A stretch of DNA of 64,000 nt from Mesaphorura yosii (Eukaryota; Arthropoda; Collembola; Poduromorpha; Tullbergiidae): assembly GCA_009869945.1 (NCBI GenBank), contig WIXG01000003.1, forward strand, positions 248,001 through 312,000, in the 5' to 3' direction. Below the pieces are notes generated by a model. It saw nothing but the letters and a program-made list of their open reading frames with translations, did not search any database and was not told the origin of the DNA. Below, piece by piece: positions 1-12,170 of this stretch. A program made the position numbers and the translations under genes. How positions within the stretch are numbered: position 1 is the first letter of the stretch; every line of letters begins with the position of its first letter.

Positions 1-81
1 TCCGGGTTAGAGTCCTCCTTGTCAAAAGGAAAAGCTGTAGCTGTTGGGTGAAAAATTAATGTGTTGATCATTTTGGTGCAG

Positions 82-1202
82 GTGATTTAAATTCTGTGGA
101 ATCGTACGTACAAGTGGAAGGCAGAGGAGTAAGTAAAAATGTCACGTTCAGATGAATCGTTGGGGCTTTACCAGAAAATTCCTTCTCATTATCTTCAGAA
201 AGCCAAAGTTAACTATGGAACCTGGTATTCAGCAATTAATGCTCTGCACCGACATGGAGAATTACAATCGCTGGAAACAAAAGTGTATCCAGAACCATTA
301 CCAAAGCCAAAGTACAAGTTGCAAACAAAGTAAGTTTTTTGACTGAAATAAGCAGTAAGGAGAATCCGGTTAAACGAATTTGTTTTTCAGATCAATTCAT
401 TACGGAGAAGATGTTAAAGGATGGTCATTCTTCATGCCAATTCCAGATGGTCGGATTCTTGCCCGATCCCAAAAATACTTGCACTTCAAGGAAAAGTTGA
501 GACCTATTCAAACCGCATGTTACGTGAGGACACCAAAGTTTATTTATACATTCGGAGCCTTCGTAGGAGCAATCATACTCGGATTTCTTACCCAATTCAA
601 ATTTGTATTGAATTTGCTCGAAAAGGTTGAAAGCTCATCAATTTAAAATTCCTTACACTCAATTGGCAGCCAGCTTAATTCAGAACTGCATTTATTTTCT
701 GTCTTGTAGTACCCAGCGTTCTTCACAGCTGGAGTATTTAGTGGTCCAGGAGATAATCCGAGTACTCGAGAGCAAATGAACGCAACAAAATTCACATTTA
801 CACTTGTTGGAAAAGGATGGAAAGATAAGCTTATGGAATCGTCAGATGTTCACACCAATCCTCCGGACACAAAGATGGTGCTTCGAGTCAGTGTGATTTT
901 CTTTTGAATGCTACAATATAAAAACTGATTTGTGAATTTTATCTACAGGTCAGAGGACGAAATCCTGGTTATGGTGCCACATGTACATTAATTCTACAAG
1001 CAGCGTTGACCATTCTTCGCGAAAGTGACCGGTTACCTTCCACGTAAGATATTAGTGAAGTCAGTATTTTGAAAAGATGAGTTGATATACTCTGTTTGTC
1101 GATTTCAGTGGTGGTGTCTACACTCCTGGAGTGGCATTTAGGAACACGTCAATTATTGACCAGCTTAACAAGCACAATGTTACCTTTACAATTGATGAGT
1201 GA
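82..1202 (+). CDS. SCCPDH: Saccharopine dehydrogenase-like oxidoreductase, 3' part
   Basis: Partial gene; the N-terminal NAD-binding part lies before the window. Exons read 82-128, 199-329, 391-625, 710-886, 949-1043 and 1109-1202 (stop TGA), all with GT-AG introns and consistent phase. Recognised SCCPDH landmarks in order are LNSVESYV, GTWYSAINAL, PEPLPKPK, the hydrophobic segment FGAFVGAIILGFLTQF, GPGDNPSTREQM, GRNPGYGATC and the C-terminal GGVYTPGVAFRNTSIIDQLN. The family is a lipid-droplet/mitochondrial membrane oxidoreductase related to saccharopine reductase; its substrate is not established. The hydrophobic stretch fits membrane or droplet attachment. The exon before 82 could not be placed: the bases before it contain stops in the candidate frame, so an acceptor at 80-81 was chosen. 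A poly(A) signal lies at 1304-1309. The gene converges on the cathepsin B gene with 126 bp between stop codons. Confidence 0.85.
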
Positions 1203-1303
1203 GCGGCAAGATGCACGCCATATCGTCCGACATCCGAGACATTCACAAATTAATTAAATGTTTAATCAAGAACAGTCGTCATATTATAATTTAGGATTAT
1301 TGA

Positions 1304-1309
1304 AATAAA
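1304..1309 (+). promoter_or_regulatory. Poly(A) signal of the SCCPDH-like gene
   Basis: AATAAA about 100 bp after the stop codon. It lies only 20 bp from the stop of the convergent cathepsin B gene, so the two 3' UTRs probably overlap antisense. Confidence 0.6.
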
Positions 1310-1328
1310 TTCCTTAATTATCCCCAGC

Positions 1329-2704
1329 TCAGACTTTTGGTATTCCTGCAGAGATTCCACTTTCGATTCCACACTCGCCACGACCGCGATAAATCTTAAA
1401 AAATCCCTTGTCACCCCAGTCATAATTCCATGAGTTGGCTAAACATGAGTTTTGCAGTTTTAGAACTAATTAGAAAATGCAAAATCGGAAACTTTGTGTA
1501 TACAAATGTGAAAATTACCAACGAGCCAGTACGGAGTTCCACCTGAAGCCTCATCTTCACCCCATCCCAGGATCTTGATTGCATGCCCTCCGAGCTTCAT
1601 CCCACTTACATGGTGGTAAACACCTGACTTATAATTCAGGAAGTCTTCGTAGACGTTGAGTGTTCCCTCAACTGGGCCATTCTTCATAATTTCCGTTTGT
1701 ATTTGCTCGACATTCCTACTGATGCTGTAAACTTTGAGCCCGTAATGTAGATCCGAGCTGTACGTTACATTGTACGATGATTCGCATTGTTTGACGCATT
1801 TTGGGGTGTGTTCGCTTTTACATTCTGGTCTTGGGCCTGGAACGTGATGCTCGCACGGTGCAATTTCGTATGGTTGACAGCCCTGAGACAAAATATTAAA
1901 ATATCAATTTGGAAGGCGTATTTGAAATTGAGACAGTCGGTGTTTTTCATGCGTTTTACCTCATTCGAAGCGTAGGGGCCTCCGGACACAAGTCCATGTT
2001 TTTGCCAGTATCGCCAAGCGGAAGATGGAAATCCACCGTTGCAGCCTTCCAGCAAAAGCCTTCCAGTTACTTATCCACCCAAAGAATTATGATTGCATTG
2101 CCTTACCAAACCCACAAAGAGATAGAATACCACAACAAGCTACCATATTGTCTGCAGAGAATCTGAACTGAGAGTTGCCCTTTGACGCAATGCAGTACCG
2201 ATCGGTCATGGCCTCAACTGCACCGAAGGCCTGATGTATTGGAAAAGATTGTCCGCCCAAATGAGAAATACGTATAGTGCAATCAAACTCTTACCCAGCA
2301 AGATCCACAAGACCCTTGATCTCGAATTTCATGAATGGATGGACAGTTTGACCATTTATCACGCGAGTCAAAGTTTTTTGGTATTTGCAGTCCATCAACG
2401 CGATGATACTTCTGTGGCAAACGAACTGACTCGGGCTCAGGAAGTGCGCCCATCAGCCTTGCGATGTACTGCATGTCCGTTTCAGGATGAAAGTTTCGAC
2501 CAGCCTAAGATTAAGCAATAAAGCCTGAATATCACAGCGTTTGGGGGATTTGGAATACTGGAATGGTAGTAATATGACTTTTACCTTCCACAAGGGCTTG
2601 AGTTCATCGTTGATGTGGTTTATGAATTCGTCAGAGAGCGGATGATAAGTTTCCGATGCGACCAGCGACAGCGTCGCCAGTACGACCACTGATGCAATTC
2701 TCAT
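1329..2704 (-). CDS. CtsB: Cathepsin B-like cysteine protease
   Basis: Six exons (2585-2704, 2295-2504, 2107-2230, 1960-2045, 1519-1882, 1329-1438) sum to 337 residues, the usual length for cathepsin B. The start [17 protein letters not shown] is a signal peptide. A propeptide follows, and the mature enzyme begins near [17 protein letters not shown]. The active-site cysteine is in [17 protein letters not shown], the histidine in [11 protein letters not shown], and the asparagine in ANSWNYDWG, restored by splicing exon 5 to 6. The occluding loop that gives cathepsin B its dipeptidyl-carboxypeptidase activity is present ([16 protein letters not shown], with the paired histidines). [17 protein letters not shown] is also typical. 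It should act in lysosomes or as a secreted gut or yolk protease. All catalytic residues are intact. Confidence 0.93.
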
Positions 2705-4178
2705 ACTTGCTGTGATTTCGGGAAACTGGATGAAATGTAAACAATTGCAATTCCGAACGAGACTGAACACAAGATCCAGGCAGGCTGAATGAAACTAAAA
2801 AGCTACGCTTCAGTTTTACATCAAGACAAGCTCACTTTACTAAACTAACTGCGTTGTATTTTAATATAGTGACCATTCCAGTCGGAGATCAGGGACCACT
2901 AGGAATGATGGCATGACTGTCCATTTTATTTGTGTACATCAACATTGAATAATAAAGATCATCTGAGCATACATATGTTGTATGATAATGCATGATGTAG
3001 TTATAATAAACACTTAACCTCCAGGCAATTCAGTTTTCATTTCAATGACAGAATAATTCTACCTTCTGGGCTCTGCGTATTGGATTTGCTCTCAATGCAA
3101 TAGTTTGTCGGTGTGTGTCTCACTTTCATGCATACGAAGCTATTCACACAGCCAACATGACTGAGAGGAGTATGATTCCCCAATTAACTAAAAAAGCACC
3201 GCGTTTTCGTGCTCGCAATGTATGAGAGCAAAGGTCAAAGGTAGAGATCATGAACCTAAACACATAACTCTGAATACGTAAAAATTCTTCTCAGATTTCC
3301 AGTCACATTGCTTATACTGCCTGAGAGCTCTACTGTATTTGTAAATCATACAAACAAATGAACCGATGAAAACCGTTTCTGGCGTTCGTTTCCCCAGAAC
3401 ATCCACAGGAAAATAGTGACAAGATGTAATTATTAGTTACATTAAAGCAACATCTTGAGATGTTGATTACATGACTTGGCCCTCGCGTTTAGTGTTTTGT
3501 TTTGCGTGACAATTTTGATTGTGAGTTGATGCATACCGCCGCATGATACGCAATGTCCGTGGTGCTCAAATCTTATGCTTTTCCTCCTTAGAATTTGCCC
3601 GAATACAATTGGAGGAATAATTTCCCTAAAATAAAACCATAAAACTCTGGATCATTATACAACAACAACGGCATACAACATAACGCCGAAATATTTATCA
3701 CAGACAAGGATCTTCAACTAGGTTCGAAACCAGCACCCGATCTTGCAGAACTAGCAGAACAAAGATAGTGCAAGTTCGCGAAATTAGTTATCAAAATTCC
3801 AAGCACGATAAAAGTGGAGCATTATTGGGTGGAGTCCCGCAAACACTCGTAAAAATATTTTCCCGAATAATAATTCTACGAAATATTACACAACAACGCT
3901 GCAGCAAGTCGGGAAAGATGAGCATAGAAATAAATGGACCCAGGCACGATTCGTTGAAAAGAGCCATTACAGAAGTCAGGACGACTGTCATTCGTCCCCA
4001 GCAGAATGGAAATTGAAATGAGGGCTCGAGCAGGAGAGGCAGATATAACTGTACAGCGACACTTTCCTGCGACACGAACGATTCAGTTATTCCAGTTGGA
4101 CCTCACTGGCTTCTTTATTCAACTCAACCTTCCGTTAAGATTTCGTTGTGTTCCACGTGCAAGGGCTCCCACAGGAAA
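2705..4178. other. Intergenic, cathepsin B to calpain
   Basis: No supported gene. The two flanking genes are divergent, so both promoters should be here. Short open frames at about 3.77-4.08 kb on both strands overlap each other and carry no recognisable motif. A perfect-armed 18-bp hairpin motif (CAACATCT, TG, AGATGTTG) sits at 3448-3465. Confidence 0.6.
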
Positions 4179-7100
4179 ATGAACAACGGAACACCTGTGC
4201 CGGCGGGGAGGGGGAAAAATTACTCAACTGGAAGCAGATTTAAAGAAATTGACAAAGAAGGCCGAGAGGTAAGCAAGCAATTGAGATTGCAGAAATCAAT
4301 ATGATTAGAGCTGAATCGTTTGCAAACTGGATCTCTGTAGATTCCTAGAAAGCCAGGCCTGCCTCCGGTGCAAGATTATGACAAGATTAAGGCTGATTGT
4401 CTGAAGAACAAGATATTATTTGAGGACGACCAGTTTCCAGCAGAAGACTCGTCGCTGTTTCACTCTGAGGCTGGAAAAATTCCAAATGTGGTTTGGAAAA
4501 GGCCTGCGGTAAGAAATTCTACGACCAAAGCACCAATCGATGCGGTATTTCATTTTTTAAATTCTGGTGTACAGGAACTGAGCTGTCCCAAATTCTTCAT
4601 TGATGGTTTCAGTCGTTTTGATGTCAACCAAGGTGAATTGGGTAAGTCGGCCTTGCATGACATGAATTTTGTCCGCCCCTGGTATAATGATCTTCAAGAC
4701 ACGTGGTAGCGGGCATGTCGCCTGAAGAGTTTATCATCACAATCGCGTGTTTTCCAATCTCATAAACAGAGTCTAATTATCATAAAAGTAAATTAGCGTA
4801 ATTGAATATTGTGCATGTGAAGGGAACTGCTGGTTTTTGGCTGCCGTGGCCAATTTGACCCTGCACGACAACATTTTTACGCGAGTGGTTCCAAGAGACA
4901 ACAGTTTCCTCAAGGACTACTGTGGAGCATTTCACTTCAGGTGAAATTAATTAATTACTCAAATGGTATTAAAAGCCTGTCCATTCGTCCAAAAAACAAG
5001 CGGCGCACTAAAAGATGCGACATTATCAGCACTGGACGTTGTCTAAACGTACCCCTAGCCATATGCTTCAGTTCATGTTCAGATTGATTTTAGACGTGAT
5101 GATCATGCCGTGCTCACTTGCAGATTCTGGAACTATGGAAGTTGGGTTGACGTCGTTGTGGATGACCGCCTTCCTTGTCGAGTTGGCACAAACCAACTAA
5201 TCTTTATGCATTCCGCGGACAGAGATGAGTTCTGGAGTGCCTTGCTGGAAAAGGCTTATGCAAAGTGCGTTTCTCCGTCCATTTGTAGTATTGGTGTGAT
5301 ATTTGTCTAGTGTTGTTGATTTCAGGCTTTATGGATCATACCAAGCTTTGACGGGTGGAACCGCGACGGAGGCACTCCAAGATTTCACTGGTGGACTCAT
5401 CGAAACAATAAGCATCAAAGACACGAAATTGGACTTATTCACGGTGATGGAAACCGCCCAATCCAGACAATCATTTATGGGGTGTTCAATGAAGGTGCTG
5501 AAGTGAAGGGGCGAACTATGATGTATATGAATTCTAATCAAATTTCCTTATCAGCCTAACCCAAGCATAATTGAAGGAAAAACATCAGAAGGACTTGTGC
5601 GTGGTCACGCGTACTCAATCACAAAAGTTCAGAGGGTCGACATTTCCACTCCCAACAAAAGTGGGAAGATTCCACTCATCAGAATTCGTAATCCATGGGG
5701 TCAGTCATACTTGTCAACTTCAAGGTAGCCAGAGTACTAATTTCGGTTTCTGACTTTAAGGAAACGAATTTGAGTGGAAGGGAGCTTGGAGTGATGGGTA
5801 ATGTTAGCCTGATGACACTGATGAGAAACTTCATCTAATCTTAATGCGATTGATATTAAAATTCCCGATTTTTCAGATCCCGAGAATGGCAATTTGTACC
5901 CGCAGCCGTGAGACAGGCACTTAACGTCAGCTTCTCCGCAGACGGCGAGTTCTGGATGAGTTTGAAAGATTTCCAAGAGCAATTTGATACGCTTGAGATC
6001 TGCTATTTGAGTCCGGACTCTTTGGTTTCCATTCCGAACACAATCAGAAGCAACAGTGCGAATCAAATCGAACTCGAGGTGAAACACGAATGGAATACGC
6101 ACGTGTTTCAAGGCAGATGGACGACTGGAGCCACGTCAGGAGGCTGTGTGAATTATATCGCACAAGAGCCAAGTAATTATGATTATAGTTCACCAGGAGT
6201 TGAAATCGTTAGCTGTTAGGAGCCGTATGTGTTTTGAATTTGTATTTCGAATACTCATGCCAGAAACATTCGCGCATAACCCTCAGTACATCGTTAATGT
6301 TGGGGGTCCCGCGACTTCCGTTAACAAATCGATCGTTTTCGTCGCGTTGATGCAAAAAGATCGAAGGGCAAAGAAGAAAGAAGGTGCAACGCCTCTGTCG
6401 ATTGGGTTTACTATCTATCAGGTAGAGGATCTGTGTATGAAACTGCCTGCCTGTGCCTATGAGGAATACACGTAAACCATTGTCATAGTTGCGAAACCCA
6501 GAAAACATTCCGAATCCACTGGACTTGAATTATTTCCGCCACCACTTGACGGTTGGTGATTCTGGCGACTTTATAAATGCTCGGGAAGTTTCTGGACGCT
6601 TTGAGTTAGACCCAGGATCGTTCTGCATTATTCCATCAACATTTCATCCGAACCAAGACGGTGATTTCATGATTCGAGTTTTCTCTGCGGAGTCACATGA
6701 TATGAAGTAAAGACGCATCCATTCACGTCCATACAAATGGTACTGATCTGCGCACTAACTTATCAGCTTCGTTTATTATAGGGAAAATAATGGCGATATC
6801 GGGTTTGGAAAACTGGACAAGGCGGTGAGGAAATTATGAACGTGTGTGCACCAGAAAAGTCCGCCTGCTCGCGACTTCACACGAACTTCTTACAGATTGT
6901 GAAAAAGTCGGAGGAACAAGACAAAGAAACTTCGGACGCACTTCATAAGCTTTTCAAGACTATGACAGGCGAGGATTTGGAAATTGGATGGACAAAGCTA
7001 AAGCTTTTGTTGGATGCGTACCTTAAGAGAGGTCCCTATGCATTGCAGGACAGGCTTGTATTCAGTAGATGACCCAATTGCTTGTATTAATCACAGAGTT

Positions 7101-7648
7101 TAATTTACCTGGGCTCAGCCGAGAAGTTTGCCGTTCGATGGTTGCAATGTTCGACGCGGATCGCACCGGGAAATTGGGACTAGATGAGTTTGCCGCATTG
7201 TGGAAGAATATTTTGACTTGGATGGTATGACCCATTATTATGCGTAATTCAGCTGCTTTGATAATGCGCTACTCGCAATAATAAATTCTGTTACAGAGCT
7301 GCTTTAAGATTTATGACGTCGACAATTCTGGGAATTTAAATTCGCTCGAACTTCGCACGGCTCTTGGATCGATTGGGTATCAAGTTACCAATAAAGTTTT
7401 GGCCATAATTGTATTGCGGTATGGTGACGAGAGCGGGAACATATCGCTGGAGGACTTTATCATGGTTGCTGTAAAGCTTAAATCACTAATTGGTAAAATT
7501 CCTTGGTAAGGTTAGGAATGCACGGAGATTCTTAATGCGTATTTGTGGTTTTGCAACTTTAGAAAGCTACAGGGACAAAGACGCGTCTGCAACAAACCAA
7601 GTTTGCCTCAAGCTTGAAGAATGGGTTGAGAGCAGTATTTACTCATAA
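4179..7648 (+). CDS. Classical calpain (Ca2+-dependent cysteine protease)
   Basis: Sixteen exons with consistent phase give 731 residues. Exon starts are 4179, 4341, 4575, 4823, 5124, 5326, 5555, 5761, 5877, 6264, 6489, 6782, 6896, 7097, 7297 and 7563. The protease core has the catalytic Cys in [15 protein letters not shown], His in [11 protein letters not shown] and Asn in RIRNPWGNEFEW. The C2-like domain III covers roughly [16 protein letters not shown] through [15 protein letters not shown] and FMIRVFSAE. The C-terminal penta-EF-hand domain shows loops [13 protein letters not shown] and [13 protein letters not shown] and a weaker [12 protein letters not shown]. This is the full Cys-domain III-PEF layout of Drosophila CalpA/CalpB and vertebrate m-calpain: cytosolic limited proteolysis of cytoskeletal and signalling proteins. 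The ATG at 4179 opens the first clear exon; an upstream non-coding exon is possible. The gene converges on calumenin. Confidence 0.93.
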
Positions 7649-8008
7649 ACCCGCTTCCGAGTATCCGATAGAACACAAATCCGACAATTCTTCCCGGACA
7701 AAACTCAACTTTCCACTGATCTTTTATTCCAAGCAGAAGCACGACGGTTATCTTGATTAGCATTAGCAGCACGGTTACCTGGTACAAGTTACAAACACGT
7801 ATAAAAAGGTACTAACAAGTGGGACTACGCTACAACGGTACAGAATTACTTGAGATTACGTTCGATGTAAAGGCACTTGGCAACGTGGCACCGCTTTGGC
7901 AACATTTTATCTTTAAATGTAGATTAAATGCAAATCATTTGTGAGTGAGTGTTAATTCAGTCTACGAATTAAGTTGTTCAGTTGCTACTGTGGATCATGA
8001 TTTCACGA

Positions 8009-9234
8009 TTAAAACTCGTCGTGCTTTACGAGCGCCTCGCCGAAATCCGTCGCTTGAGAACCCACAAACACGTCGTACTTGGCCAGTACCTCTTCCTTCG
8101 TCAACTTCTCATCCCCGTTCGCATCAGCTGAGTGGACGAGGTGCTGCGTTTCAGCCTCTGCTTGGTCAAACTCATTCGGCATGATCCACTCACGAACCTG
8201 CGGAGCACGGAATGAGGTATATTACCTAAAACTCAAGTAATTTTACTCCTTACCTCCTCAAAGTCGAGAAATCCATCCTTATCCTTGTCTCGGTAGCCAG
8301 AGAACGTGTCTCGCTCTGATTGCACCCAAGACGGCTCCTCCTCACCCTCTTCTCCTCGGTACAGGTCACCTGCACAACGGACGCATGGTTTCCAGATTCA
8401 GTCATAGTAAAGAATTCCCTTAGGGTAACCAAATTATCTGCTGGACGCGGGTCTTACTCATGTACTCTGTCAGCGACAGTTTCCCATCCCCATCTTTGTC
8501 AATGTCCTCAATAGTCTCCATGATAATGATGTCCTGCATGTGCTTCACATCTTCAGGGTGCAAGAAATTGAAGAACTCCTCCTGCGTGAGAGCATCGTCC
8601 TTGTCCTCGTCCGCAGCCTGCCAGCGCCTTCGATCGCGGTCCATCATGCGAGCGTACGTCTTGTAGTCGTCCGAGTCGGTGGAATACTCATTTAGAAAGC
8701 CGTACGTTGCCTTTTTGTAGTCCTCCCAGGTGAGCTTCTCTGCCCCGTCCGGATTGTGCACCCGCCATTGCGTCTTGCCGTCCTGAACGATGTACCGCTT
8801 CTGTGTCCACTGAATCCACTTTTTCAGCTCATGTGACTCCACCAAACCATCCTTGTTCGTGTCGATCTTGTCGAATATTAGTCCCAGACGCCGTTGGGAC
8901 TCGTCGGGGCTCAGCTCTTCGAATGCCTTGGCATCGTCGCCGAGAAAGGCTTCGTGGTCGAAAGCTGAGTTGTGTTCCCCCTCAACGAAGTGGTCCTGGG
9001 AGCTGAGGGGCTATGGAATATCATTTACTGATTAATTAATTCAACCGAGCCCCACAATTTGTTGCTATCAGAACCCCGACTTCTAAATCATCCCCTTATC
9101 ATAAGAAAAGCACATACTTTATCGACGAGAACGCGTGCATGTTGGGGGAGAGCGAAGGCCGTGCAGAGGGTGATGAAGACCGCCAGCGTCAGCATTCGTT
9201 GTGATACGGCCATCGAGCGGCTGCGGCTGGTCAT
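8009..9234 (-). CDS. CALU: Calumenin/reticulocalbin-type ER EF-hand protein
   Basis: Four exons: 9118-9234, 8458-9010, 8254-8369 and 8009-8197. An ATG at 9232-9234 and a second, in-frame ATG at 9211-9213 are both possible; the second puts the signal peptide [16 protein letters not shown] right at the N terminus and gives 317 residues. EF-hand loops seen are [50 protein letters not shown] and [12 protein letters not shown]. The protein ends in KHDEF, the HDEF-type ER retrieval signal characteristic of calumenin (reticulocalbins usually end HDEL). Low-affinity Ca2+ binding in the secretory pathway, affecting folding and gamma-carboxylation or ryanodine-receptor regulation, is known for the family. 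The gene is complete and converges on calpain with 360 bp between stops. Confidence 0.92.
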
Positions 9235-10285
9235 GAATACCAATCACAGCGTGAACAACAGCCAATTCCGAACCCGAGGCTGACAGGAATAAGAACGGTA
9301 AGATTTAATAAGCCCAGCCAGAACAATGAATAGGTTAAGCCGACAAAAGGGCCGTCAAGAATCTGACTGTCACTCGATCACTGCACTGCTGATGTGTACA
9401 GTCAGTGAGATTGAAAGTGGTGCGAGCGACCCAGAGATGAAGCACAAGGAAAGATCTCTTCTTTGTTGATGATCTCTGAACTGCACTGTACAAAGATAAA
9501 GCTGAAGAAGATTCGAGATTCGAGACATGCAATTCTGTTCATTCATTCGCTCGTCGAGCTAGACGGAAGTCGTTCGATTACGAAGTACGAGTCACAGCCA
9601 CTTTATGGGATTACTAGCTTTGGGTGATTCTATGACTTATGCGGGCGCGCCTTTGCGGCCTCCTGAGCTTTGAGACTGATATCTTCAAGCTTTAGCGTAG
9701 CATTAGTTAATTAAAATTGTGAGGAGTTGGAAAGGTTTGGGATTTAGCGTACGCGTGCATGACATCTGTTATATTTGGCAGTGTCAGTTCATTTTATCCT
9801 AAGAATATTTGAGTTTGGAATATTGGCTTGCGAATAAATTACGAGTAAGAGTTGTTGTCCATTAAATTGTCCCACTGCGATCGCGATTTATTTATGCTGG
9901 GCAATGACTTGGGAACTTGGTTGTGTCTTGGGAATCTTCTCATATTCGAGAAACTTGCATTGGCGTCGCAGAAAACGAAGATTTTCAGATTATTTCGTCT
10001 CACTGATGTATGTGGTTGGAGAAAATCGTTGCTTTGCCAGCGAGCAGCGCAGAGACGTTTTAATTTCCAGTTGGCTGTTCCAATTAGTTTGCTTGTGAAA
10101 TCTTCACAGATTGCAAATCTCAGTTTGAAGTCGGAGTTGGAATTGGAACGTGAAAAGGCTCCTTTGTCGCTTTGCGTATGAGGTGGAACGGCGAGTCGAA
10201 AACAGTCGCTAACTTTAACTGCGTCAGAAAGTTAATTGGAGGTAGCCGTGATTGGGATCAGCTTGCCCTGTGGTTGGCGTACAAG
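9235..10285. other. Intergenic, calumenin to Ly6-like gene
   Basis: Divergent promoter region about 1 kb long. The open frames at 9.85-10.18 kb overlap each other, lack motifs, and end before the Ly6-like start codon. Nothing else supported. Confidence 0.6.
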
Positions 10286-12027
10286 ATGAAGAAATTGGTG
10301 GCATTTCCTGTTGTATTGGCTTTTGTTGGATACGCTCAAGGTGAGGATGTGAGATATGAACTAACGAGAGCAATTGGTTGGGAGCTGTATTTGGACTACG
10401 AATTTGGTCTTTACACAGTTAAATTCACTGTTTGCAGGCCTGGAGTGCTATGTCTGTCCTCAACACCATGCTACATCTTATGACAAGCCATCAGAAGTCA
10501 AATTGCACAATAAAAATTGGGAGAAATGTACTACCATGCCCTGTAATAACGAGGACGATTTCAAGAAGGCCAGGAACCAATTCCAGTCGGAGATGCCGAC
10601 AGTGGTAAACAACGGTAAGCCCGTAAACCCAGTTTTCGATTACCTTGCTTTTCGACATCTTAGGATCTAAATTGGACCTGTATTTTAGGTGTGAGCACCC
10701 AGGGCAGTAGTCTAGTCCTGGATTTTGCAAACATCGCACCACGTCCTTCACCTGAGGGCGCCGAGTATAGATGTGGACTCTATGATGGACAAAGTAAGGC
10801 TTACGCACAATTATTTTAATATGCTGTATCATGGTTACTTAAGGCAGGCGTCAGGTAGCATGTTTGATGGGGGCTCATATACCAGATAACCTTAGTTACA
10901 GCGCCAGCGAGGCGGACATAGCGAAGTAAAGTGTTCCACGTGAAACCACTTCGTGCCAAAACTATCTCCTCCCTCAATATTGGTCGGAATCGCTTGGGGT
11001 TAAGTTTGTTGGACTCCAAGATATCTGGGCCAGACAATGATTGGTGAACTTCTTCTAAAAATGTCCCAGTGAGGAGATATGAAGAAGTATCAAACATTTC
11101 TTCACACAAATCGGCAGCTTTAAACACGTGTAGCTCCTCTCAGGAGTATTTTTTAGAAGAAGTTGACCAATCATTGTGTGGCTCAGATATCTTGGAGTCC
11201 AACAAACTCAACCCCGCTCAATTCTGATCAGTATGGATGGAGGAGATAGTTTTGACGCAAAGTGGTTTTATTAGGAGAATTTCCCATCTTGTTAATTTCC
11301 CTGAGGACCGCGTTAATTTGTAATAATATAATATTAATTTGTACCCTCTCTGCTCCATTTTTCAGAGGTTGGAAACCCGTTTCTTGTCGTGCAAGCCATC
11401 TATCAATATTGCATTGGAGTTGACCCCGCCAATACAGAAAAACTTTCTGGAGATGTTTCTTGCGGAGCTCACAAAACCGATTGGAAGATTAACGAGTTTC
11501 CCGTCCTTGATGACAATTGTGTTTGCAACTCAGACAACTGCAACATCCCGTTCGACGCCAAGAAAGGATACAGAGCAGGAGACGACTTACACAAAGAAGA
11601 AGGTCTCAAGTATCAAGGTTCTACTAAGGGCGAACTCACTGTCGTTAAAGAAGGAGGCAAGAAAACCGTGACACGCGGCGGACACACGTTTATTTACGAC
11701 GCGAATGACAAGCTGATCCAAGAAATAAAGCCGGAAGATGATGATTCTGACGGCGGCAGTGGAAGCGGAGGAGGCGCTGGTGGCAGTTCAAACAGTGGTG
11801 GTAAGGGCGACGGCGATGGCAGTGATGACAAGATGACTGGTGATGGCACTTCTCGTCCTACAACTGGTAAACCAAAAAACAAGACTCAGGGCGGTAAAGG
11901 CGGCAAAGGATCAGGTGAAGGTGAAGGTACTGGCATGAACTTGGCAAGCGACTTCACACTGGTTGCACTTGGAATGCTCTGTCTTCTTGGATTCTACTCG
12001 GTCTTTGCACAAGGCCCACATGCTTGA
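10286..12027 (+). CDS. Secreted, probably GPI-anchored 10-cysteine Ly6-like protein
   Basis: Four exons (10286-10340, 10438-10614, 10689-10793, 11366-12027) give 332 residues. Signal peptide MKKLVAFPVVLAFVGYAQG is followed at once by LECYVC, the usual opening of a three-finger (Ly6/uPAR) domain. Ten cysteines follow, ending in DNCVCNSDNCN, the Ly6 terminal Cys-Asn. The domain is longer than usual (about 155 residues against 70-100). After it come a charged stretch, then a Gly/Ser/Asp/Lys-rich linker (about residues 230-305), then a C-terminal hydrophobic segment (FTLVALGMLCLLGFYSVFA), which together look like a GPI-anchor signal. No ortholog is recognised. Introns 1 and 2 are short, but intron 3 (10794-11365) is 572 bp and contains a large inverted repeat. 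Function unknown; a cell-surface role is inferred. Confidence 0.75.
10944..11268. repeat. Long imperfect inverted repeat inside an intron
   Basis: Left arm about 10944-11076, right arm about 11133-11268, spacer about 56 bp. Read in reverse complement, the right arm matches the left over most of its length. Shared blocks include AACTATCTCCTCC, GTTTGTTGGACTCCAAGATA and AACTTCTTCTAAAAA. The arms differ at many scattered bases and small gaps. It has no coding capacity. It is either a fold-back/MITE-like DNA element or a long hairpin carried on the Ly6-like pre-mRNA. Confidence 0.75.
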
Positions 12028-12164
12028 GCTGATTAAGTATTACTTTTAATGAATGTAAGTGAAGTGTAACTCAAACCAAAGCTATACATCCAATTATTAG
12101 TGACAAATGCGCCAAAATTAATATGTAACGTGCAAACGTAAAATGTATGGCTGTAATTGAGAGA

Positions 12165-12170
12165 AATAAA
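12165..12170 (+). promoter_or_regulatory. Poly(A) signal of the Ly6-like gene
   Basis: AATAAA 138 bp after the stop codon. The rest of 12028-12792 is A/T-rich 3' sequence shared with the convergent Psc-like gene and holds a (CAGTAA)3 run at about 12529-12548. Confidence 0.6.

Noticed and set aside
139-198. ATG at 139 as the start of the first gene
   Set aside because: The SCCPDH-like protein reads through a splice from 128 to 199; 129-198 is an intron with a GTAAGT donor and CTTCAG acceptor.
3715-3745. GGTTCGAAACC, a tRNA B-box-like sequence
   Set aside because: No A box, acceptor stem or cloverleaf could be built around it.
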